Shown here: one piece after another, positions 8,662-16,507 of the stretch
How the letters are laid out: each line of letters starts with the position of its first letter
Position numbering within the stretch: position 1 is the first letter of the stretch
DNA from: CAZOSF01 sp964582415
GTDB lineage: Bacteria; Bacteroidota; Bacteroidia; Flavobacteriales; Flavobacteriaceae
Reading direction: 5' to 3'
DNA: 34,204 nucleotides
Assembly (NCBI GenBank): GCA_964582415.1
Contig: CAZOSF010000019.1
Coordinates: forward strand, 1-34,204
Program-made: the position numbers and the translations under genes
The notes under the pieces: generated by a model
Databases searched by the model: none
What the model was told of the DNA's origin: nothing
What the model saw: the letters and a program-made list of their open reading frames with translations, nothing else

Positions 8662-9312
8662 TTAAAGTTTTCCTGTTTTATATAGCACAAACAATACCAA
8701 AATGGGAATAGCCAATAAAATGACAATCCATAGATGTGCCTGCAAAAGCTCCGGAACGAATCCCAGGGTGAGAATATATCCCGCAATGGCTCCACCGAAG
8801 TGGGCGTCATGACCAATATTTCCCAGTTGCTTCTTCATTCCGTAGATAGAATAACCTAAGTAGGCGATACCGAAAAGCCAAGCAGGTATGGGAATCGGAA
8901 TGAAGAATAAATACAGTCCCATATCTGGATAAAACAGAATTGCAGAATATAGCACTCCCATAACGGCACCACTGGCCCCGACAGCACTGTAATGGAATTC
9001 ATCCTTATGCATGAGAAAGGAAAGCAGGTTTCCCACTACCAAACTCATGAGATAGATAATCAAGAATTTTACTACCCCTACATTGACGATGACCACATTG
9101 GCAAAGAAATAAAGGGTAAGCATATTAAAAAGAAGGTGAGTAAAATCTACATGAAGAAACCCCGAACTGAACATGCGTATTTGTTCTCCCCTGCGGATAC
9201 CCGCTATATTGAATTTGTATTTTTCGAAGAAAGAAAAGTCGTTGAAGCCCTTGAGTGAAATGACTACGTTGGCGGCGATAAGCACTAAGGTCGCCATGTT
9301 GATTTCCTGCAT
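8662..9312 (-). CDS. Rhomboid family intramembrane serine protease
   Basis: 216 residues, with about six membrane helices. The catalytic serine is in GASG at 112-115 (Ser114). The histidine partner is His171 in HFGGAIAG, and Asn63 in HLLFN is the usual oxyanion-side residue. The protein lies in the inner membrane and cleaves transmembrane substrates within the bilayer; the substrate cannot be told from sequence. It is the first gene of a two-gene operon with the SIMPL protein. The length is normal for the minimal six-helix class. ATG 9297 (MATLV) is an alternative start five codons in. Confidence in the family is high. Confidence 0.93.
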   Translation of the reverse strand: MQEINMATLVLIAANVVISLKGFNDFSFFEKYKFNIAGIRRGEQIRMFSSGFLHVDFTHLLFNMLTLYFFANVVIVNVGVVKFLIIYLMSLVVGNLLSFLMHKDEFHYSAVGASGAVMGVLYSAILFYPDMGLYLFFIPIPIPAWLFGIAYLGYSIYGMKKQLGNIGHDAHFGGAIAGYILTLGFVPELLQAHLWIVILLAIPILVLFVLYKTGKL

Positions 9313-9326
9313 AGATGCGTTTTTTG

Positions 9327-9334
9327 TAAAAGTA
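9327..9334 (-). promoter_or_regulatory. Putative -7 element for the rhomboid-SIMPL operon
   Basis: Minus-strand TACTTTTA differs from TAnnTTTG only at the last base and lies 14 bases upstream of ATG 9312. No clear -33 element is visible. Confidence 0.35.
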
Positions 9335-9420
9335 CAATAATCTATGCGCTTAGTTTCTTAAGAAGATTCAAAAAAATAGATTTCCCTCCGCTAAAAAAAA
9401 AGGAAACAAATAATTATTTT

Positions 9421-9454
9421 TTGGAATATTTCCATAATTTTGGAATATTTCCAA
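9421..9454. promoter_or_regulatory. Two tandem palindromic operators upstream of the polymerase cassette
   Basis: The 13-mer TGGAATATTTCCA occurs at 9422-9434 and again, identically, at 9441-9453. Each is a palindrome of the form TGGAAnnnTTCCA, and the copies are 19 bases apart start to start. The second ends two bases before the ATG of the DnaE-like gene, and a -7 promoter element lies between and into them. A bound repressor would therefore block transcription start. The layout is what one expects of an SOS-type operator, but the motif is not the Escherichia coli or Bacillus LexA box. Confidence 0.75.
9435..9442 (+). promoter_or_regulatory. -7 promoter element of the polymerase cassette
   Basis: TAATTTTG is a full match to TAnnTTTG. 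It starts right after the first palindrome and overlaps the first two bases of the second. Transcription would begin within a few bases of the ATG at 9456. No TTTG is found 19-21 bases upstream, so the promoter may be weak or may need a helper protein. Confidence 0.55.
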
Positions 9455-9455
9455 T

Positions 9456-12452
9456 ATGTATTTGAATACCCATACATACTACAGTCTTCGATACGGCACC
9501 CTTGCCCCCAGGGAGCTTTTGGGGCAACTGCAAAAACTGGGGGTTCGACACTTTGCCTTAACCGATATCAACACCACTTCTGCCTGTTGGGAAATTCTTC
9601 GTATGGCCCCCGAATTCGATTTGAAAGTGTGCTTCGGGGTCGATTTCAGGAATGGTGCCCAACAACAGTTCATCCTATTGGCAGAAAACCGGCTGGGCTT
9701 TCAGCAAATCAACGACTACCTCTCCCCCTTTTTAATGGAGCAAAAAGCGATTCCTAACCGGGCGGCTTCCCTCAATCATACTTTTGTGATTTATCCTTTT
9801 AGGGGACAGGCTTATTTCCCCCTCAAGGAAAATGAATACCTAGGGATTAAAGCCCAAGACCTGAACAAATTAAAGTTTTCCCCATGGCGACAGCATCCCG
9901 AAAAACTAGTAGCCCTTTATACCCTTTCGTTTCAAAACAGAAAAGGGTTCAATACCCACCGATTGCTTCGGGCAATCGATAATAATACCTTGCTCAGCAA
10001 ATTACCGGAATCGGAACAGGGACAACCCGAAGATGTTCTTGAACCCCCTTCCCATTTGAAAGAAGCCTTCCGAGAATTCCCCTATCTCTTGGAGAATGCA
10101 CAATCCCTGCTAGAGAGCTGTTCCATCGAATTCGACTTCGATGCAGGAACGCCCAACAATCAACGCTGCTATACCGGGAACGAAGATTTAGACGCACGGT
10201 TGTTGCGGAAGCTTACGTACGACGGACTCGAATATCGCTATGGAGAAAACCCTGAGCCCCCTATCCTTATACGCATCGAAAAGGAACTGGAAATCATTCG
10301 GCAAAAAGGCTTTATCTCCTATTTCCTTATCAATTGGAAAATCGTGAAATATGCCCGAAACAAGGGTTATTTTTATGTTGGACGTGGCAGTGGTGCCAAT
10401 AGCATTGTGGCCTACCTATTGCGAATTACCGATGTAGATCCCATCGAATTGGATCTCTATTTCGAAAGGTTTATCAACCTCTACAGAAAGAATCCGCCCG
10501 ATTTCGATATCGACTTTTCCTGGGCCGATCGGGACGATGTTACGGAATTCATTTTCAAACGCTTTAAACACACCGCCCTGCTTACCGTTTACAACACCTT
10601 CAAACATCGGGCAGCCGTTCGTGAATTGGGCAAGGTGTTCGGACTTCCGAAAGAGGAGATCGACAAGCTCTCCCAGGGTGATTTTCAATGGGAACAGTTG
10701 GATCAGCTTTCCCGTTTGGTACTTACCTATAGCCAACGCATTCAGGGATTTCCAAACTATTTGGGCATTCATGCCAGCGGTATAATTATTTCTGAAAAGC
10801 CCATCCATCACTACACAGCCACCTTCTTACCTCCGAAAGGATTTCCCACCACCCAATTCGATATGGTCGTGGCAGAGGATATCGGCCTATATAAGTTCGA
10901 TATTTTGAGTCAGCGTGGCTTGGGAAAAATCAAGGATGCCGTAACCATTGCCCACCAAAATAATCCAGATGCTTCTTTCGATATCCATGACATTCGCCGT
11001 TTTAAGGAAGATGAGCATATCAATTATCTCCTGAAAAACGCCAAGGCTATTGGCTGCTTCTACGTAGAATCGCCCGCCATGCGCATGCTGCTACGCAAAC
11101 TGCAGGTAGACAACTACCTAGGGTTGGTGGCTGCCAGTTCGGTGATTCGTCCCGGGGTTTCCCAATCGGGAATGATGCGAGAGTATATTTTACGCTACCG
11201 CTTCCCCGAACGCCGCCAAGATGCCCATCCCGTTCTGATGGATATCATGCCCGAGACCTACGGGGTGATGGTCTATCAGGAAGATGTGATTAAGGTAGCC
11301 CACTATTTTGGCGGACTTACCCTAGGGGAAGCCGACATGCTACGGCGAGGGATGTCGGGCAAGTTCCGCTCTCGGGAAGAATTCGCCAAGGTAAAGGACC
11401 AATTTTTCGACAACTGTAAAAAGGCAGGGAAGCCCCTAGAATTAGTAACCGAAATCTGGCGGCAAATTGAAAGTTTCGCCGGCTATGCCTTTGCGAAGGG
11501 ACATTCGGCTTCCTATGCCGTAGAAAGCTATCAAAGTCTTTTTCTGAAAGCCTATTATCCACTGGAATACATGGTAGCCACCCTGAACAACGGCGGGGGA
11601 TTCTACCGTCCCGAATTCTATGTGCATGAGGCGCGAATGCAAGGAGGTAATATCTTACCCCCCTGCGTCAACACCAGTACAGCAGAAACCAAAATTTTTG
11701 GGAAGGATATCTATTTAGGACTTGGATTTTTATATGCTCTGGAAACACAGACCGTCAAGCGCATCTTGAAGGCACGAAACTATCAAGGTAAATTTCTAAG
11801 TCTGGATGATTTTTTGGAAAGGGTACCTATTTCCATTGAACAAATTTCCATTTTAATTAAGGTGAATGCCTTCCGCTTTACAAAAAGGAACAAACGTGAA
11901 CTCCTTTGGGAAGCCCACATGAAAATCCAAAAAACAAACTTGGAGGAACATCAACCCCAGTTGTTTCGTTCACCGCGCATCGATTATAAGACCCCGAACC
12001 TCTCCCAAAGCGTTTTGGAAGACGCCTTCGATGAAATGGAGCTTTTAGGCTATCCGCTCTGCCATCCTTTTTTACTGCTTCGGGAAGAAGATGAGGTCGA
12101 TCTACGGGCTAGGGATCTTATCAAGCACGTAGGAGAAACCGTTACTGTCAAAGGTTATTTGGTAACCACAAAAAATACAAGAACCTCCAAAGGGGAACGC
12201 ATGTATTTCGGAACGTTTCTGGATTTTGATGGCGATTTTATCGATACGGTACACTTCCCCCCTGTTGCCCAAAAATACCGTTTTAGGGGCAAGGGAATCT
12301 ATCGGATTACCGGCAAGGTTATGGAAGAATTCGATTGTATTACCCTCGAGGTATCCTCCATGGAACTACTCCCCATCGTAGAGGATCCACGGTATGCGGA
12401 AGGGGCCGTTCAAACACGAATTCACGGAAAACGCTATAAAAATGCAGAGTAG
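9456..12452 (+). CDS. dnaE: Short DnaE-type DNA polymerase III alpha subunit (error-prone, DnaE2/ImuC-like role)
   Basis: 998 residues, much shorter than the ~1450-residue replicative DnaE usual in this family. The N-terminal PHP domain is degraded. In the first motif Asn4 stands where a metal-binding His is expected, although His6 remains. The usual TDHGN is TDINT. The polymerase core is intact: GRGSGANS, PDFDIDF with Asp351 and Asp353, the third carboxylate Asp482 in KFDIL, then a finger/thumb region ending in KGHSASYAVESYQ. Helix-hairpin-helix and OB-fold domains follow (~760-980), and the protein ends soon after. It overlaps the Y-family polymerase gene by 11 bases, the standard pairing in mutagenesis cassettes. 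It probably extends translesion products made by its partner. No LexA, UmuD or ImuA homologue is present in the window. Confidence 0.9.
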   Translation: MYLNTHTYYSLRYGTLAPRELLGQLQKLGVRHFALTDINTTSACWEILRMAPEFDLKVCFGVDFRNGAQQQFILLAENRLGFQQINDYLSPFLMEQKAIPNRAASLNHTFVIYPFRGQAYFPLKENEYLGIKAQDLNKLKFSPWRQHPEKLVALYTLSFQNRKGFNTHRLLRAIDNNTLLSKLPESEQGQPEDVLEPPSHLKEAFREFPYLLENAQSLLESCSIEFDFDAGTPNNQRCYTGNEDLDARLLRKLTYDGLEYRYGENPEPPILIRIEKELEIIRQKGFISYFLINWKIVKYARNKGYFYVGRGSGANSIVAYLLRITDVDPIELDLYFERFINLYRKNPPDFDIDFSWADRDDVTEFIFKRFKHTALLTVYNTFKHRAAVRELGKVFGLPKEEIDKLSQGDFQWEQLDQLSRLVLTYSQRIQGFPNYLGIHASGIIISEKPIHHYTATFLPPKGFPTTQFDMVVAEDIGLYKFDILSQRGLGKIKDAVTIAHQNNPDASFDIHDIRRFKEDEHINYLLKNAKAIGCFYVESPAMRMLLRKLQVDNYLGLVAASSVIRPGVSQSGMMREYILRYRFPERRQDAHPVLMDIMPETYGVMVYQEDVIKVAHYFGGLTLGEADMLRRGMSGKFRSREEFAKVKDQFFDNCKKAGKPLELVTEIWRQIESFAGYAFAKGHSASYAVESYQSLFLKAYYPLEYMVATLNNGGGFYRPEFYVHEARMQGGNILPPCVNTSTAETKIFGKDIYLGLGFLYALETQTVKRILKARNYQGKFLSLDDFLERVPISIEQISILIKVNAFRFTKRNKRELLWEAHMKIQKTNLEEHQPQLFRSPRIDYKTPNLSQSVLEDAFDEMELLGYPLCHPFLLLREEDEVDLRARDLIKHVGETVTVKGYLVTTKNTRTSKGERMYFGTFLDFDGDFIDTVHFPPVAQKYRFRGKGIYRITGKVMEEFDCITLEVSSMELLPIVEDPRYAEGAVQTRIHGKRYKNAE

Positions 12453-13665
12453 TAGGGACCGCCATATCGTACACATGGATTTGGATACCTTCTTTGTCTC
12501 CTGTGAGCGCCTGCTGGATAGCCGACTGGAAGGAAAACCCGTGCTCATTGGGGGAACTTCCGATCGCGGTGTGGTAGCTTCCTGCAGCTATGAAGCCCGT
12601 AAGTTTGGCATTCATTCGGCCATGCCCATGCGGTTGGCCAAACAACTGTGCCCAGAGGCTATCGTAGTACGAGGGAATTCAGGGACCTATAGCAAGTTCT
12701 CTAATATGGTAACCGAAATCATCAAGGAAAGTGTTCCCGTATATGAAAAGACTTCGGTGGATGAATTTTATATCGACCTTACGGGAATGGACCGCTTTTT
12801 TGGATGCCATCAGCTCTCTTCCGAATTGCGAGAGCGCATCATCAAGGAAACCGGACTGCCCATCTCCTTCGGCTTATCCATAAACAAAACCGTATCTAAA
12901 ATCGCTACAGGAGAAGCCAAGCCCAACAATAAAATTTTTGTGGATAAAGGCACCGAAAAACCCTTTCTCTCCCCGCTTTCGGTATCCAAAATCCCTATGG
13001 TGGGGAAGGTTACCTATAAACAACTCTGCGACCTAGGAATCAAACGCATCAAAACCGTTCAGGAGATGCCCATGGAAATGATGGTGAAGGTGTTTGGAAT
13101 GAATGGCAAATCGATCTGGAAGAAGGCCAATGGCATCGATAACAGTCCCGTAGTGCAATATTCCGAACGAAAATCTATTTCTACCGAACGTACCTTCGAC
13201 AAGGATACTACCGACGTTAAAAAACTCGAGGGCATTATCATCGCTATGGCCGAAAATCTGGTGTATCAACTGCGAAGGGGCAATAAGGTAACGGCCTGTG
13301 TCACCTTTAAAATTCGCTATTCCGATTTTCAGACCTACACCCAACAGAAGCGCATTCCTTATACCTCTGCCGACCATAAGATCATTCCTGTGGTCATGGA
13401 ACTCTACAAAAAATTATACCAGCGTAGGATGTTGGTCCGACTGGTAGGTGTGAAATTCAGTCATTTGGTAGAAGGCGGGTACCAAATCGATCTTTTTGAA
13501 GATGACGATAAAATTATCAACCTCTACCAGGCCATGGACAAGCTTCGGGAGCGTTATGGCGACCGGGCCGTAACACGAGCCGTGGCAATGGAGGCCAAAA
13601 GCATTGGCCGATGGAATCCATTCAATGGGGAACCCCCACCCCTCTTAGCCAATCGTAGACAATAA
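12442..13665 (+). CDS. dinB: Y-family DNA polymerase (DNA polymerase IV-like)
   Basis: 407 residues. The catalytic carboxylates are present: Asp13 and Asp15 in HMDLDTFF, and Asp107-Glu108 in SVDEFY. This separates it from ImuB-type proteins, which lack them. A bulky FF pair after the first motif supplies the steric gate. The palm, thumb and little-finger order is normal, and a beta-clamp-binding motif QIDLF sits at 348-352. I placed the start at ATG 12442, giving an 11-base overlap with dnaE and translational coupling. An in-frame ATG at 12394 would add sixteen unconserved residues. The two proteins should form a translesion module recruited to the sliding clamp, expressed from the operator-controlled promoter upstream of dnaE. 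Confidence 0.9.
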   Translation: MQSSRDRHIVHMDLDTFFVSCERLLDSRLEGKPVLIGGTSDRGVVASCSYEARKFGIHSAMPMRLAKQLCPEAIVVRGNSGTYSKFSNMVTEIIKESVPVYEKTSVDEFYIDLTGMDRFFGCHQLSSELRERIIKETGLPISFGLSINKTVSKIATGEAKPNNKIFVDKGTEKPFLSPLSVSKIPMVGKVTYKQLCDLGIKRIKTVQEMPMEMMVKVFGMNGKSIWKKANGIDNSPVVQYSERKSISTERTFDKDTTDVKKLEGIIIAMAENLVYQLRRGNKVTACVTFKIRYSDFQTYTQQKRIPYTSADHKIIPVVMELYKKLYQRRMLVRLVGVKFSHLVEGGYQIDLFEDDDKIINLYQAMDKLRERYGDRAVTRAVAMEAKSIGRWNPFNGEPPPLLANRRQ

Positions 13666-13704
13666 TTTTTTTCAAGGGAAAGAAAAATACGTCCCACCGA
13701 ATAC

Positions 13705-13712
13705 TATCTTTG
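13705..13712 (+). promoter_or_regulatory. -7 promoter element of sdaA
   Basis: TATCTTTG, followed by C, is a full match to TAnnTTTG. Only four bases separate it from the ATG at 13717, so the transcript would be leaderless or nearly so. Confidence 0.6.
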
Positions 13713-13716
13713 CGAC

Positions 13717-15153
13717 ATGAATCGAAAGATTGAAAGCATCAGTGTCTTCGACATGTTAAAGATAGGTGTAGGTCCGTCAAGTTCCCACACCTTGGGGCCT
13801 TGGCGTGCTGCCCTTCGCTGGATACAAACCTTGAAAAAGAAAGGATGCTTCGATCAAGTAACACAGGTACAAGTAAACCTTTATGGATCCCTTTCCCTAA
13901 CAGGAAAAGGACATGCCACCGATATTGCTGTTGCCATGGGTTTGATGGGAACCGACCCCGTAGTATTTCCAACGGAAGCTATCCCAACCTATATAGAGGA
14001 AGTAGTGAACCAAGAGCGCATTTTATTCAATGGGGAGTTACCGATTCCTTTTAAAATGCACGAAAACATTTGTTTCCACCGAAAGTTTCTAGAATTCCAC
14101 CCCAATGGAATGACGTTTCAAGCCCTGCTTAAAAGCGGGAAAAAAGTTTCGGAAACCTATTATTCCATAGGAGGCGGTTTTGTGGTTCAAAAAGAGCGCA
14201 GTCGTTCCAAACGAAAAATAGAACTCTTCAATCATTTCCCATATCCCATTGAAAAGGCAAACGAATTATTGGCCTATTGCGAAAAGGAAGGTAAATCGGT
14301 TAGTGAAATTGTGCTACAGAATGAGCTATCATTACGCACAGAGGAAGAAATCAATGATGGCCTCCACCAAATATGGAAGGTAATGTTGGAATCCATGTTC
14401 ACAGGTTGTCATACGGATGGGGTGCTTCCTGGCGGACTCAATGTGCAACGCCGTGCGGCTCAAATTCATAACAATCTTATCGGTGACACCCCCTATCTAA
14501 CACCTGAAGAATGGATTGAAGCAATTAGGTGTACTGAAGTGAAATTCAGGCAGATACTAAAATGGGTTTCTTGTTTCGCCTTAGCGGTAAATGAGGTGAA
14601 CGCCTCATTAGGTCGCGTGGTTACAGCCCCAACTAACGGAAGTGCCGGAGTAATTCCTGCGGTAATGATGTATTATATGGTCATCGAGAATCACGATGCA
14701 AATTTTGACGATGTTCGGAAGTTTTTACTCGTCGCTGGAGAAATTGGCAGCATCTTCAAAAAGGGAGCTACCATCAGTGCCGCATTAGGGGGTTGCCAAG
14801 CAGAAATTGGTGTATCCTCGGCGATGGCGGCTGGAGCCTTAACCGAATTAATGGGAGGAACGGCCGAACAGGTATTGATGGCTGCGGAAATTGCCATGGA
14901 ACATCATTTAGGGCTTACCTGTGACCCGATTGCCGGTTTGGTACAAGTGCCTTGTATCGAGCGAAATGCCATGGGAGCCATAAAGGCTATCAATGCCTGT
15001 GAAATGGCTTTGGATTCTGACCCGAAAAAAGCGAAAGTTCCCTTAGACAAGGTGATTGCTACTATGTGGGAAACCGCCAAAGATATGGCGTCAAAGTACA
15101 AAGAGACCAGTGAAGGCGGCTTGGCAGTTCAGGTGAACCTCAGCGATTGCTAA
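13717..15153 (+). CDS. sdaA: L-serine ammonia-lyase (serine dehydratase), single-chain iron-sulfur type
   Basis: 478 residues. It converts L-serine to pyruvate and ammonia in the cytoplasm using a 4Fe-4S cluster. The N-terminus SISVFDMLKIGVGPSSSHT is the family signature and fixes the start at 13717, because M13 would cut it in half. The beta domain (~1-160) is followed by the catalytic alpha domain with GCHTDGVLPGG, the TAPTNGSAGVIPAV loop, and three cysteines in the C-terminal part (LTCDP, VPCIE, NACEM) that fit the cluster ligands. The length is slightly above the Escherichia coli SdaA. It has its own promoter element, and its stop overlaps that of the convergent NTF2-like gene. Neighbours do not form a serine pathway. 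Confidence 0.95.
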   Translation: MNRKIESISVFDMLKIGVGPSSSHTLGPWRAALRWIQTLKKKGCFDQVTQVQVNLYGSLSLTGKGHATDIAVAMGLMGTDPVVFPTEAIPTYIEEVVNQERILFNGELPIPFKMHENICFHRKFLEFHPNGMTFQALLKSGKKVSETYYSIGGGFVVQKERSRSKRKIELFNHFPYPIEKANELLAYCEKEGKSVSEIVLQNELSLRTEEEINDGLHQIWKVMLESMFTGCHTDGVLPGGLNVQRRAAQIHNNLIGDTPYLTPEEWIEAIRCTEVKFRQILKWVSCFALAVNEVNASLGRVVTAPTNGSAGVIPAVMMYYMVIENHDANFDDVRKFLLVAGEIGSIFKKGATISAALGGCQAEIGVSSAMAAGALTELMGGTAEQVLMAAEIAMEHHLGLTCDPIAGLVQVPCIERNAMGAIKAINACEMALDSDPKKAKVPLDKVIATMWETAKDMASKYKETSEGGLAVQVNLSDC

Positions 15154-15611
15154 TGACTGCATCCCTCCCGCCTACGGGAATCGATAAGATGCAGAATCTT
15201 CCAGCCTTCATTTGTTTTTCCGAGGGTGAATGCATTGGCGCCACAATGGCTGAAATTGCCGTTCAACCAAAATTCATAGGGCGTCCAAACATGTGCTAGG
15301 TTACCATCAATTTGAATTTCATAACCCAATAGCTTTTCTTCCCATACCTGATCTTTAGGTCGGTTGGCAATTGCTTCTATAAATTGTTGCACGGAACCAT
15401 CAACAACACGATTGTTTCCTTCCCTATCGGTAAACACTGTCTGAGTGGGCAATTCCTTAATCATCACTGTTTTCATTAGGGCAGTATCCCCTTTATGAAA
15501 CCCCTTAAAAAAGGTATCGATAACATTTTGGGCATCCGACTTAGTAAATTCCCTTTGAGCAATAGTATTGGTTGTAACCGCGATGAGGGCTAGGGAGATC
15601 AGAAACTTCAT
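15150..15611 (-). CDS. Exported NTF2-like (DUF4440/SnoaL-type) protein
   Basis: 153 residues. A signal peptide (MKFLISLALIAVTTNTIAQ) directs export. The mature part fits the small NTF2-like cone fold: an N-terminal helix (AQNVIDTFFKGFHKGDTALM), then strands with HVWTPYEFWLNG and a C-terminal WKILHLIDSRR. Such proteins bind small ligands or have minor enzyme activity; none can be assigned here. Its stop shares four bases with that of sdaA, and a GC-rich hairpin lies in its last codons. It diverges from panB with 59 bases between the starts. Confidence 0.8.
   Translation of the reverse strand: MKFLISLALIAVTTNTIAQREFTKSDAQNVIDTFFKGFHKGDTALMKTVMIKELPTQTVFTDREGNNRVVDGSVQQFIEAIANRPKDQVWEEKLLGYEIQIDGNLAHVWTPYEFWLNGNFSHCGANAFTLGKTNEGWKILHLIDSRRREGCSH
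15157..15194. terminator. Nested hairpin just after sdaA stop, inside the opposing gene
   Basis: CTGCATC (15157-15163) pairs with GATGCAG (15188-15194), and TCCCG (15166-15170) pairs with CGGGA (15175-15179) around loop CCTA. It begins four bases after the sdaA stop. No T-run follows, so it is a weak candidate terminator or a processing hairpin. Confidence 0.35.
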
Positions 15612-15620
15612 AGGAGTAAA

Positions 15621-15651
15621 TTCGAATTAAACTTCTAAATTAGTACTTTTA
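15621..15651 (+). promoter_or_regulatory. Possible panB promoter
   Basis: TTCG at 15621-15624, a 19-base spacer, then TACTTTTA at 15644-15651. The spacing is that of the Bacteroidota promoter and both boxes differ from consensus by one base or so. The leader to ATG 15671 is 19 bases. Confidence 0.35.
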
Positions 15652-15670
15652 CCATCCAATTTGTTACAGT

Positions 15671-16489
15671 ATGTCTACGGCCAAGAACGAATACAAGCGC
15701 ATCACTACCAAAACTTTGGTAGATATGAAACAGAAGGGAGAGAAAATTGCCATGCTCACTGCCTATGATTATACCATGGCAAAAATTGTGGATAGCGCGG
15801 GTATGGACGTGATCTTGGTAGGTGATTCGGCCTCCAATGTAATGGCCGGACATGAGACTACCCTTCCTATCACTTTAGATCAAATGATCTACCATGCTTC
15901 CTCTGTTATTCGAGCTGTTGATAGAGCTTTGGTGGTAGTAGACCTACCTTTTGGAACGTATCAAAGTGACCCAAGGGAAGCATTGCGATCGGCCATTCGA
16001 ATAATGAAAGAAAGTGGCGCCCATGCGGTAAAGTTGGAAGGTGGAAAAGAAATTAAAGAATCCATCAAACGTATTTTGAACGCGGGAATTCCCGTAATGG
16101 GACACTTGGGCTTAACCCCTCAGTCAATCTACAAGTTTGGGACTTATACCGTGCGTGCGAAGGAAGAAGCGGAAGCAGAAAAATTAATTCATGATGCCAA
16201 ATTACTGGAGAAGGTAGGTTGCTTTGCAATAGTTTTGGAAAAGGTGCCTGCAAAATTGGCGGAAAAAGTGGCAAAGAACCTGAGTATTCCTATTATTGGT
16301 ATTGGTGCAGGTTCGGGGGTGGATGGACAAGTTTTGGTGATGCACGACATGTTGGGTATGACTCATGAATTCAATCCACGATTTTTACGCAGATACCTGG
16401 ACCTATATCATGAAATGAATAAAGCGTTTTCAAGTTATGTTGCCGATGTAAAAAGTGGTGATTTCCCGAACGAAAACGAACAATACTAG
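15671..16489 (+). CDS. panB: 3-methyl-2-oxobutanoate hydroxymethyltransferase
   Basis: 272 residues, the usual length. It transfers a hydroxymethyl group from methylene-tetrahydrofolate to alpha-ketoisovalerate, giving ketopantoate, the first committed step of pantothenate and coenzyme A synthesis. Visible family motifs are MLTAYDYTMAKIVDSAGMD, the metal-binding VGDSASNVMAG, VKLEGG, MGHLGLTPQS and PIIGIGAGSGVDGQVLV with the following HDMLG. It is cytoplasmic. No other pan gene is nearby. The pseudouridine synthase gene follows after 18 bases on the same strand, and the two are probably co-transcribed. Confidence 0.96.
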   Translation: MSTAKNEYKRITTKTLVDMKQKGEKIAMLTAYDYTMAKIVDSAGMDVILVGDSASNVMAGHETTLPITLDQMIYHASSVIRAVDRALVVVDLPFGTYQSDPREALRSAIRIMKESGAHAVKLEGGKEIKESIKRILNAGIPVMGHLGLTPQSIYKFGTYTVRAKEEAEAEKLIHDAKLLEKVGCFAIVLEKVPAKLAEKVAKNLSIPIIGIGAGSGVDGQVLVMHDMLGMTHEFNPRFLRRYLDLYHEMNKAFSSYVADVKSGDFPNENEQY

Positions 16490-16507
16490 TAGCAATCCAT
16501 TCCCATT

